Positions 48,401 through 57,141 of a DNA stretch of 64,000 nucleotides are shown one piece after another. The notes beneath the pieces were generated by a model, which worked only from the letters and a program-made list of their open reading frames with translations, was not told the origin of the DNA and did no database searches. Each line of letters begins with the position of its first letter. Within the stretch, counting starts at the first letter, position 1. This DNA comes from Dendrolimus kikuchii (Eukaryota > Arthropoda > Insecta > Lepidoptera > Lasiocampidae), in contig CM034398.1 of the NCBI GenBank assembly GCA_019925095.2, positions 7,021,001 to 7,085,000 of the forward strand, given 5' to 3'. The position numbers were made by a program, and so were the translations under genes.

Positions 48401-49402
48401 ATTTTCAATATTTATTCTCTCTTTTATGTTATTTGCTTTTCTGATATAAGATTTTATTTTGCAACATAGCTTTATTCCAACCAGGTAATGATCGCTATCG
48501 CAATCTGCCCCTCTAAAGGTTCTTACATCTATAATCGAGCTTTTGTGTCTGTCATCTATAACAATATGATCTATTTGGTTGACTGTATGTCCATCAGGAG
48601 AACGCCATGTTCCCTTATAGATGTCTTTCTGGGGAAACATAGTATTTTTAATTACCATTGCCTTAGCTGAAGCAAAGCTTATAAGCCTTGTTCCGTTGTC
48701 ATTTGAGACATTATGTTTACTATACATCCCAATTGTGGGTTTGTATATTTCTTCATGACCAACCTTTGTATTACAGTCTCCGAGGATAGTTTTAATATCA
48801 TAATTGGGTATTTGGTCATAGACGAGTTCTAGTTGGTCGTAAAATTCGTCTGTGTTCACTTTGTCTGCCATTTCAGTTGGGGCATACACAATTATGAGTG
48901 ATATGTTTGAATATTGTCCCCTAATGCGGAAAATACAGATTCTGTTCGACAAGGGTTCAAACTGGATCACACTGTTAACATATTTATTCGAGACCATAAA
49001 GCCAGTCACTACTAGCTAGCTACTTGAAATTCAGTGACCACTAATCTTAAAGTTTAATAAATTGTTTTCGTCTATACTATGCATGCAAAGGTAATCAAGC
49101 ATAACAGATTATAAATTACGCACATAGGGCAATTGAGGTCAAATCTAAATAAACAAAGAAAAGAACGATGAGAAAACAGAAAACCCTCACATAGACATTG
49201 TTGACTTTATAATTCCCACCGCATTTAGATTTAAGGCGTGAGAATTAGAATAACATATGTTAATCAAATAGGGCGTCATTGATTTCTTGTCATAAAGTCC
49301 TTTTAATTTTGAAATAACACTTACCCATATTGAATACTGATCCCCAGTTTCGCTAAGAGGCATTTTCAAAACTCTTCTTAAACTCCAAAATCGCCGCGGC
49401 AT
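36560..49402 (-). CDS. TMEM104: TMEM104 homologue (multi-pass membrane protein, amino-acid transporter superfamily), complete
   Basis: Five exons, read from high to low coordinates: 49402-49325, 45415-45203, 44615-44356, 40792-40581, 37320-36560 (stop TGA). All junctions are GT-AG, phases agree and the product is 507 aa, close to the roughly 496 aa of vertebrate TMEM104. Family landmarks in order: TGDQYS then VGLTYIFNLIVGTGALTLP, ELGEMANIFLSK, IYLYGDLSIYSAAVA, GPFVFFNVQKTKYLQ, FGACVYSFMCHHSLPGLIS, LFPVFTLSTSFPIIAITLRN, GSYAGTGIQYLIP. About ten or eleven hydrophobic segments are expected. It belongs to the AAAP (SLC32/36/38-like) fold group; the transported substrate is not established. The first ATG has an in-frame stop just upstream; a second in-frame ATG 13 codons later aligns better with the vertebrate start. 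Confidence 0.95.
37527..37640 (+). repeat. Single arm of the 'AATTAAAACTACG' family
   Basis: ATAATTAAAACTACTAAAGG is followed by TTTTATTTGATTCTTATTTA and CGACGTTTCGGCAAC. It parallels the segment inserted at 2130-2193, here with a longer 3' part. In TMEM104 intron 4. Confidence 0.5.
37660..39304. other. TMEM104 intron 4, no gene seen
   Basis: AT-rich intron sequence without recognised repeats or coding signal. Confidence 0.5.
39305..39737 (+). mobile_element. Non-autonomous Helitron-like element, complete, 433 bp
   Basis: Clean ends: host A, then TCTATAATATTATAAAATTC at the 5' end, and GAAGTCGCGGGCATATCCTAG at the 3' end before host T. The interior has GTACATTGAAGCTATTA and CGATGCAATTTTTATTAGA. 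This is the best reference copy of the family in the window. Confidence 0.8.
39857..40530 (+). mobile_element. Helitron-like element split by a solo LTR
   Basis: Bases 39857-39866 (TCTATAATAT) join seamlessly to 40398 onward (TATAAAATTCAAATAATGCC) if the LTR and one ATAT copy are removed, giving the same head as the element at 39305. The 3' part fades after about 40530. Confidence 0.75.
39867..40393 (+). mobile_element. Solo LTR, 527 bp
   Basis: Begins TGTTACGAGTTAGC and ends AAGTTGTAACA, with TG/CA ends and a short inverted TGTTAC/GTAACA. It is flanked by a 4-bp duplication ATAT (39863-39866 and 40394-40397). No internal gag/pol and no second LTR adjacent, so it arose by LTR-LTR recombination. 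A 4-bp AT-rich target duplication fits Gypsy/Ty3-type elements. Strand is assigned arbitrarily. Confidence 0.78.
40860..41105 (+). mobile_element. tRNA-derived SINE copy
   Basis: CGGCCTCTGTGGTTGAGCGG at the 5' end (box A-like), GGGTTCCATTCCTGGCA as box B, tail GATTATTTTTTTATTATTAT. It starts 68 bases upstream, in the sense of the - strand gene, of TMEM104 exon 40792-40581, that is, within intron 3 close to its acceptor. Confidence 0.85.
41110..43340. other. TMEM104 intron 3, no gene seen
   Basis: AT-rich intron. The only clear feature is the microsatellite at 42344-42418; the 109-codon frame across it is an artefact. Confidence 0.5.
42344..42418. repeat. Compound (TA)n(CA)n microsatellite
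   Basis: About 23 TA units run straight into about 14 AC units. Confidence 0.95.
43366..43400. repeat. (GTCC)-like simple repeat
   Basis: GTCCGTCCGACCGTCCGTCT and following GTCCGTCTG units; imperfect tetranucleotide tract in TMEM104 intron 3. Confidence 0.8.
43700..43980 (+). mobile_element. LINE 3' end, family B copy 2
   Basis: Close match to 10465-10790: GTTTTTGGCGGGAACTGAAA, CTGTGCAGTTTTATTTTCTA, ending TTGCCAAGCCTCAAACTTAA with an A-run tail. Confidence 0.72.
44758..44935 (-). mobile_element. Helitron-like 3' part, - strand
   Basis: ATATGCCCGTGACTTCGTCC is the complement of the family's 3' motif, followed by CCGCGGGATACCCGAGACGC and TTTTATACACCTGCACAACT, matching the 3' 180 bases of 39305-39737 and 4155-4687. 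The CTAG end has mutated. In TMEM104 intron 2. Confidence 0.65.
46024..46268 (+). mobile_element. tRNA-derived SINE copy
   Basis: CCGCTGTGGTTGAGCGGGCT (box A-like), GGGTTCGATTCCTGGTA (box B), 3' tail ACTGATTATTTATTTATTTA. In TMEM104 intron 1. Confidence 0.87.
47195..49015 (-). pseudogene. RTE-like LINE: endonuclease plus reverse transcriptase, frameshifted and truncated
   Basis: From high to low coordinates on the - strand: 49009-48371 encodes an AP-endonuclease-like domain (LIIVYAPTE, ILGDCNTKVG, VNQIDHIVIDDRHKSSI and the SDH catalytic end). After a decayed linker, 47926-47201 encodes the start of the reverse transcriptase in shifting frames (MRLKNNKTPG, GIISPIHKKG, LGDYQCGFRRNRSAIDQIF, ALFVDFRKAYDSID). 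It stops before the catalytic DD box. Frameshifts, and truncation at about 47200 beside an AACT repeat, make it a dead copy. It lies in TMEM104 intron 1 in the same orientation as that gene. RTE-like is inferred from motif wording. Confidence 0.85.
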
Positions 49403-49680
49403 AGTAATTTATAAAAACACGACATTGCCTCGAGATACCTCACATAACAATGACTCAGTCAGATACACTCAAAGAATATTTGCGTACATATTAACGATAA
49501 AAGGAGTTATTGATCATTGTATTATTTTATGGACGTTAGCTCTGTATATATATTTTAGTGTATTATTTATGAAGTTAGCTTCCTTCCTTTTCTATCATTC
49601 CATTTGTCAAAATGACAATTATTGGTACGTCAGTTATGTCACATAACAATAACATTAATTATACCGATTTAATATTACTT
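49403..49680. promoter_or_regulatory. Probable 5' flank of TMEM104 (no motif identified)
   Basis: The sequence directly upstream of the TMEM104 start codon on the - strand. No convincing TATA box or initiator was identified, so the call rests on position only. Confidence 0.3.
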
Positions 49681-49960
49681 TTTTTTTTAAGGCGGGGGAA
49701 ATGCTATTTACGCACAATACTGGGTCCTTTGCAAGGGATTAGACCATAGTTGATCATGAGGGCTTTTCCCTTTGACAAGGGGCAATCCGAACACTAATCG
49801 AGCCAGTTTGTGTGGAGACTCAGAGAAGTTGCACGGGCAACACCCACTACCCACTAAAACCACCTTCCTCCCATGTGCCCCGTGCTTTTTATGAAGGAAA
49901 GGCTGAGACTTAGAACGTAGTTACGCCCAGTCCGATCCAGCGCATTTCATACGATATTGA
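49680..49960. repeat. Unclassified GC-richer repeat, possibly a LINE end
   Basis: A T-run (49679-49688), then GGCGGGGGAAATGC and ACACCCACTACCCACTAAAA. This loosely resembles the non-coding end of the R1-like fragment at 51930-52180 (CTACCCACTAAATCTACC). It could be the 3' UTR of a related LINE. Confidence 0.4.
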
Positions 49961-50229
49961 CATTTTATAGTGTTTTTCTTTAGATGAAGAATAGGCAAAG
50001 ATTATTGCCCATACAGTGTATTAGGTTTGTTTTTTTTCGATACAAAATTATCGAAGAAAGTGTTAACGTGAGTTTTAAGGTGATATAGATGAAGAGATTT
50101 ACATTAGCGTAAAAAGTAAATAATTATAGAATATTCAATACTTGTCAAATTCAATATTAAGAAAGCGACATGACACTATTGTTTGAGGCTCTACTCAGAT
50201 GAATTATTGTTTGAGCTGTTATTAGACGA

Positions 50230-50341
50230 ATCAACCAAATTGAATCAATTTGGCTGAAAGGCACTATTTTGAAATGACACGACGGTTTTCAATGACATTG
50301 AATTACTCAAGTTTATGTTTATATGGATTACTTTGGTTGAT
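50230..50341. mobile_element. 112-bp MITE, ATCAACCAAA family, copy 2
   Basis: Ends ATCAACCAAA/TTTGGTTGAT and interior TTCAATGACATTGAATTACTC match the copy at 19661-19770 in order and length. Confidence 0.78.
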
Positions 50342-50595
50342 TTGTCGATATTGAAAAACATAAATGAACCATCTAATATTGGTTTAAGTTTGAGGCCTAG
50401 TTTGGTGTATATTATGTTTAAGTTTAAAGTAAAGTTTATAACTGCTTCAGATTGCATAAAATCTATATATCGCAAGGGTTTAAGCCGCCATAATTATAAT
50501 CAGTAACCCCAATGTGGTTATGAAAGAATACACTTTTTCCACGAATCAACTGAGCCACATATCTATTCTTCTTAATTATGCAAACACATGCGTTC

Positions 50596-50715
50596 CAAGA
50601 GTGAATAGCAGTTGCGCGTTGTTGGTAACACCTCTGGTGTAATAAATATACCTAAATCATGGTGATTACTTTCCATCAGATGGACCGTCAGCTTGATTGC
50701 TGTACTATACTGTAG
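50596..50715 (+). repeat. Dispersed retroposon family A, eroded copy
   Basis: GGTAACACCTCTGGTGTAAT, then GGTGATTACTTTCCATCAGA and GGACCGTCAGCTTG, follow the tail-proximal order of the copy at 27035-27331, with many changes. Confidence 0.5.
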
Positions 50716-51494
50716 CCATAAATAAACAAGAACCATGGTATTTGGTTATAGTCAAATATCTACCTACGATTTACCTAAGGCTAGGGTGGTGTTAATAAAT
50801 AATGTCGCTTAAATGTTTTCTCCTGGCACTACTTTCATAAAATATTTTCTTAAAGAATACCTATTCTGAAATTTGAATATTAATGAATACTTGATACTGA
50901 CTGGATATTTCAACCGTGTGAAGTGATGCAGTCTGTTTTAAAAAAAAAGGAAATATTTTTAAGACTTAGGGCTTTAGGACATACGTAGTATCCAAAGTAG
51001 TTTGTGTTTAGGACTTAGAATAACTAAATAAAGACTTACATTATTGTTTTTGTTACATGTCATTAAATAATAAATCTATGTTATTAAATAGTTTTTAGGG
51101 TTTGTTTTTTACGGACACGGCGGACGGGCGGCTAAAGCAAAAACCATTGAATGTGTGAGACATGGGGAAGAACAAAATTAAATAAATATTTAGCACACTA
51201 GTTCACATCCATCATTTAGGTTTAGCGCCACCTATCGGGTCTAATTGTGACTCTAAACCACCCCGGGACCACCCACACACATAAATTTCATCAAAATCGT
51301 AGAAATGACGATGAAAGAGTATTTTGTTTATATTGATAGGTTACATTATTGAAGTTTTAGTAGGAATCCTTAATTTTTCGATGGTGAAATCGAATCGATT
51401 CGAATGGTGAATAAATTTTTTAAATCGGTCCTGTAGTTTTTGAGTTCATTAATTTGTTACAAATATACAAAAATACAAATCTTTATAATATTAG

Positions 51495-51795
51495 ATAGAT
51501 GGAGAACACGATGTAATTTTTTTGGATTTCTTGTTTGTTTGTTTGTTAGGGATTCACGTAAAAACCACTGCTGAAATCTACGAAATCTACGATTTTTTAT
51601 CCCGGGAATCCAGCAAGAATTTTCCTGGGAGTGGTTTCTAATTGTTTAGGTGTATAAAAATTAGCTTATTGCGACACAGTTTTCACTGAAACGATAGCTT
51701 ATATTCTTTTTTAAATGCTACGGTACTTTAATATGTACCGGGAATCCTGTAGGAATTTCAAGTCAAGCGTGGACGAAGTCGCGGGCATATTCTAG
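51495..51795 (+). mobile_element. Helitron-like element, 3' two-thirds
   Basis: GATGGAGAACACGATGTAAT, then GGAGTGGTTTCTAATTGTTT, and GACGAAGTCGCGGGCATATT ending CTAG before T. The head is replaced by another repeat at 51370-51490. Confidence 0.7.
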
Positions 51796-51929
51796 TGTAG
51801 TGTTTGTCTTGACTCCGAAGATCTGATATTATTCCCATTAATTAACCTTGATTATTAATATAAGTTGGTACCTAAAAGCTATGTAGATACAAGATGATTT
51901 TGTTAATCAATTACGAAAATTGGTATTAG

Positions 51930-52960
51930 TATTGGGTTGGGTCCTAAAAATGTTTCAACCTTTGAGGTACTTTTTTTTGATAACACAGGATGTCTTTTCT
52001 TGCGACATATACACGGGCCATGGATACGGGGGAAGCCAACTGCAGCGCCTAGTGACGGCTGCACGTGTGCGTGTGGGAATCCCGTGAGGTATCGGAACCT
52101 CAACTCCGAAGGGCGAGCCGACGAACTACCCACTAAATCTACCCGCGTCCCGACGACGATACACTTTGTTAGGACACCACGAGATCTATGACAGAGTTAC
52201 TGGCGCCGTGACGTCCTAAACTGCATGAAAATTACAAACCCAGGGAAGCAGAGTTGTACCACTACGTCCTGCAGAGGTAAAAGTCCACTTTTACCCCCGT
52301 ATACAGCGGCCCCCTGCTACGGAATTATGGGAGTAAATTTTGCACATAGCGGCGTCTCCGAGCCCCTCTCTCTCGGCGGCCTCCTTTTAAGTCATTACTG
52401 ACTCACAGAAGGAGGAAACCGCCTGACAGTGGCTGTCGCTATGGAGCATGGTTTCGACTATGTTCCTCAACGAGTCCACCGGCCCAACCTCAGCCAGGAG
52501 TAGGAACCTCTGAGGTCCGCAAGCGGCGCACTCAACGAGCGTGTTTACGCTGTATCGAAGGGTGCACCGCACTCATGACATACGGGGGTAGTATACATTT
52601 TTTGTATCGCCCCACAATCTGATGCAGATACTAGCCGAAGCACCCGTGCCCAGCAAGCATCTGCGTCATCCTATAAGTCAGGGTCCCGTATTTCCGCGAG
52701 ACGCGTCCAGATAGGTGGGGACGAAAAGCCTCCCCCGTCTCCATACCAGCTTCTGTCTGAGGATTCCAAATGCCTTTTCCAAGTTTCGATCATGAGCTCG
52801 AATGCCCGAGTCCTGATCACCATAACTTCGACCTAGCAAATCCTCAGGTCTCTGGCCTGCACCTCCTGTCGGGAGTGTACACGGCAACGTGCATCTCCTA
52901 TAGTAACCGAAGCGAGGGTTATGCTGTTCTCTGTTGAGTACGCTGTACGCACCATGGTTC
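51930..52960 (-). pseudogene. R1-clade LINE, C-terminal fragment
   Basis: The - strand reads, from high to low coordinates, KAFGILRQKLVWRRGRLFVP (about 52800-52720), then CHECGAPFDTA (zinc-knuckle region, about 52590), LVECAACGPQRFLLLAEVGP and AVSSFCESVMT (52530-52390). This order (Cys/His knuckle, then a Leu-rich LLAEVGP segment, then a final SFCE helix) is characteristic of the C-terminus of R1/TRAS-type elements. Frames are broken by stops, so it is inactive. Markedly GC-richer than its surroundings. Confidence 0.75.
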
Positions 52961-53289
52961 TTTTCTAGTGGTTTTAGTATCTGCTATAAATTTTAAGATT
53001 TTAGGCCTAAGACTACTACAGGCGACAGGAATAAAAAATTCCAATGTTCGCGTACTTAAACTGTTATAAATAAAAATAGGCAGCAACCTACCTACGTATT
53101 TGTGCGCTGTTATTACAGTAACATAGATTGTTTCTATAGGTAGAGATATTAAACCTTTTGCATATTGAATAATATGTATAGGTATATAATTGTGATAATC
53201 CAGCCATGTTAAATAACCAGAAACTCTCTATAGTGTGATGTTGAATAAAGTAACTATCATAAATCCGTAGTGTTACATAGCCTTCGTGC

Positions 53290-53406
53290 GAACCCCGACG
53301 ACGAAATCATTCCATCCAGCCGTCGAAGCCGTGTTCTCGGGGGTTTTGGATAGTGATTTTATATAAATCTCGAAAGTTTATGTGCCAACAACTTTACAAA
53401 ACGAAG
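53290..53406 (+). promoter_or_regulatory. Possible first non-coding exon or promoter region of gw
   Basis: A CpG-containing stretch (CCCCGACGACGAAATCATTC, GCCGTCGAAGCCGTG) precedes a donor-like ACGAAG/GTATGC at about 53406. It lies upstream of gw and divergent from TMEM104. The sequence shows only composition and a donor match. Confidence 0.3.
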
Positions 53407-54354
53407 GTATGCCCTAAAATATGTTTCTTTTTAGAAATAGAACTATGTCGTCGATGATTTCTTTGAGCATTTATGGCATCGCTTTCTCAGGTGTCGTGTT
53501 GTCTCACTTTAGCAAATAGAATGTCACCGACATGTTTGATTTTTTGTCTCGTTCTTCCCAGTAATATAACACCGTTGTGCTCGGTCGTGTCACGTAAGGC
53601 TTTTTTATATTTTTATTCATTACAAAGCTAAATTTTGAATAAATTTCACAATCCAAGTATCAACCAAGTGTTTGTGTTTCTAAAGTGATAAATTACTCTA
53701 TTATAAATGTATTTTATTCTCCGATATGGGTCGTGCTAACTTTCACTCTAGATATAGATAGGTACCGTGGAGTGGATGATATAGTATAGATAGATACATT
53801 TAACATCGAGTCGTCGAGTCTCAAGGCCGAAATATACAAATACATAAGTATCCAATAGAGTAAGAAAAGAGTATTGGCTGTTTAGAGATGAGAAATTTGA
53901 CTGTGTAAAGTGTACAGATTCTTATTTTCGCAAAGTCGCAAAGGTATGTCCACACTGTCTACTCGTTGCGCTATATTTACAATTTTACAATGGCGCATTG
54001 AGAAATAAGCATTCGAATATCTTCATATTAGATTTGATTAAGTATATGTTACGTTGAAGGCTTCAAACGTACCTACATAATTATGGCGTAGTCTTTGAAA
54101 AAGTGATAGCAAATGTCAGTAGGGTGATGTAGGATTGAGATGATGATACAGTGCTGCATAGCATTTATGTTTTCGACATAACTGCATACATGACCTGTTT
54201 GTTCATTCCAAGTCCTTGAGATAACCTCAAAAAGCATTGGAATATTCACAGGGTTGTTTTCAGTATTGATTTTTGTTCTATATTGAATAATTCCAATATA
54301 AGAGTTGATGGCTTTCATACTGGACATTTAATGTTTTATTCCTTTTCTGTGTAG

Positions 54355-54454
54355 ATTATCTGAAACGTCACGAGCTGACTGCACAGCTGCTAAAGGATCA
54401 GCCGAGCCCGCATTATCTGTGATATACAGCTCAGCCTCTCGTCCGTCCTATAAG
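54355..54454 (+). other. gw: Probable 5' UTR exon upstream of gw
   Basis: A 100-base segment with a strong acceptor (ATTCCTTTTCTGTGTAG) and donor (TATAAG/GTATAT), GC-richer than the flanks. One frame is open throughout (33 codons) and another reads YLKRHELTAQLLKDQPSPHYL before a stop, but joining to 57142 closes the fully open frame within seven codons. I therefore take it as untranslated leader. It could belong to another transcript. Confidence 0.45.
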
Positions 54455-54459
54455 GTATA

Positions 54460-56485
54460 TTTTTCATTAACCTCATTAGCTTGTAAATAGTAAACAATGG
54501 TGATACAGATCAAAATTTTCATAAGTTTAATGTGGCTTAGGTATATAACATAGTTTGTTTACAACATTACCTCATCAGCGATTACAACTGTGTGGAAATG
54601 CATTTGGATTAGAGCAATAAAATAAAAATATTACAATTTTAATTTGAATTAGCTATAGTTTTGTATGTATTTCTTATTCTTTATTTTCAATGACTCTTAA
54701 AAGTAATGAAAATTTGAAATTTGCCACCACTGGTATCTAAAACAACTATATCTTAAGTGTATTTTAACACAAACAGCTCTATCAGATAGGTTTTTTTTAT
54801 CTGCTAATGAGTGAAATATGGTCATCAACCGAGTTATATTTAACTATACTTTAAAAATATCAAATTATATTGTGTAAATAATTAAATTGTGTAGTAAAAT
54901 TCTTAGGATAAAATGTCAGAAATATTATTCTTGTCATATATTTGCTTATATCCTTTCACTTGTTTGAAAATGGTGAGTTGCTTCTGAATTTCCAACTAAT
55001 AGTCGAGAATAGTTTGGGATTACATACTAAAACATGAGAACATGTTGTGTCAGGCAGCATTAGTTTGAAATGTAATTAAGCTATTTCGTCTAATAATAAA
55101 GAGCACCTTTTGTGGTAAAGAAAAGGTTATTAAAATATGTATAACTGAATTCTTCCTACCCTTGCTATTTATATACCTCATTTTAGTATCAGATTCTGAA
55201 ACAACACATATTTTTAAAATGGATCCCTAAGTTTGTGCTAAATGACATTATTTACTTTTTTAAATTTAATATGGTACTTTAAAACCAACCAACTATAACA
55301 TGTTTAAATTTAAAAAAAAATTACATACTTAATTGGTTAAAAGTTATGTGATGAAGTTTGTATCCATATTTCTATTATCTTATAAATTTCTAATTACAAT
55401 TGAAATACAGTGTAAAAGGAACCCCTTATGTTCAAAAACTGGCTGGTGTCTTATGGTCTTATTCATATTGAGTTAGAGTGTGTTTGTAGGCTTCTTTAAG
55501 AACTTTAAAGAAATCTACAAACTTACTCTAACTCAGTATGAATAAGACCTTTAGTCCATTGGCTATGTCACAGCTTATTATCTCAGGAATTACCATGGCT
55601 ACAAATATTAAAATTTACATTATATAACGATTATTTTATTAAGTATTATATTATTATTTTATTATAGAAGTCTCCTGGTTACAAATCCAATGTCAAATAT
55701 GCAAAAATATTTAATTGTAAAAAGGTCATCCATTATATGAGTTCAGCATAACTCCAGCCATCTAGTGTGGTATCAAATTAAATGGTTGTTTCTGTAAATT
55801 TCAATACACTACACAAACTATATATAGTTTTAATGATTTTTTCAAATTGTAGTTGAATAGCTGTTACTGCTCCCTGTACTGCAGTGTATGCATTTTTTTT
55901 TAAATCAGCTTAAGGTCGGAGTTTCATTTTTATAAGAACAAAATTATTTCTCAAAATTTTATAGAAAATCTGCATAATTATTGACTGATTCCACTTTATC
56001 ATTTTATGTTATCTTATATTCATTTTTTGAAAAATATTTTAAGAATAATTGTTAAAATTAAAAATCTTGCAGCAAGGCTGTAGAACACCTGCAAGAAGCA
56101 TGCCGTGGGGTGTGAAATCTGACTGATAGATAACCATATTATTATGACTTAAAAAAAATCTAAATTGATTAATTACACTTCTGATAAATCAAAGAATAAA
56201 TTAGACTTTTATGTATTGTATTTTATAAAACCCTTTATGTGAAGTCTGACTTTGATACAGCTACTTGTTAACATTATAACTAACAGGAAAAGCTTACTAA
56301 TTTTGCAGGATAAGCACATGCTCATGGAATACATTTATATATGTTTCTTGATTGGATATTTGACACATATTGCAATAAATTCTAAAACAATGTTCATGTC
56401 ATTCTCTTACTTTTAAAATTTCATCATAGATATAATTTTAATGACTGTGTAAACAGTAATCAATAAGCTATTAGACACATTAGAA
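54460..56485. other. gw upstream intron, no gene seen
   Basis: AT-rich. The only recognised element is the small palindromic MITE at 55455-55549. Confidence 0.5.
55455..55549. mobile_element. Small palindromic MITE, copy 2
   Basis: GGTCTTATTCATATTGAGTT...AACTCAGTATGAATAAGACC, with near-perfect arms of about 40 bases. Better preserved than the copy at 19202-19284. Confidence 0.8.
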
Positions 56486-56560
56486 TTGTGATGTCACAAC
56501 ACAGAAAACCCATACAAAATCAAGGAGACTATGACATTTGGTATGATTATAAACAGTGTC

Positions 56561-56808
56561 CCATTAGAGTAGCTCACAATGTGCAATATCCTCCGTTAGC
56601 CGTTCCACTAGGCGACCGCGGTCGATGTGGTCGTGGCGAAAACGTCACTAATGACGTCATCATTTTCGATCACACAACGCTCACAACGACCTATGTCAAG
56701 AGGTGGCTAGAAAAACCGTTCCACTTGATTATACGATTGTAACACCGGCAAGCAAGTGGAACGGGAAAAATCGCTGTCGTGAATGTGGTCGTTGTGAGTC
56801 TCTAATGG
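56561..56808. mobile_element. MITE with long imperfect inverted repeats, 248 bp
   Basis: CCATTAGAGTAGCTCACAAT at the left and GTTGTGAGTCTCTAATGG at the right. Further inward are CGTTCCACTAGGCGACC, GTCGATGTGGTCGTGGCG, AGTGGAACGGG and GTGAATGTGGTCGTTG, so both arms share direct and inverted words. The 84-codon frame across it is fortuitous. Confidence 0.7.
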
Positions 56809-57141
56809 AATGTAGCCATTGTATTGTGTCGCATTTAATTCGACTGAAATACCAAATTTCTATTAAACATGAGTGCAAATTGCAAACCTTCTTATACTAT
56901 ACAAAGAAATTTAGTGTTTCTGTTTAATGTTTAAAAAACAATGGTAAAAAGGCCATGTATTCTATAGTTATAAAATATTATTTTACTGCATCATTTGCCA
57001 CACCCAAACTCAGACAAATGGCCATTAAAGTTAATTAATGTAAAGAATAAATCGAATATTGCATAATTAGTAGTGAATAGTTTTTAAGTTGTAGCCATAA
57101 ATGTGATGTGTTAGTTGACAGTGTGTTGTGTGTTTTTGTAG

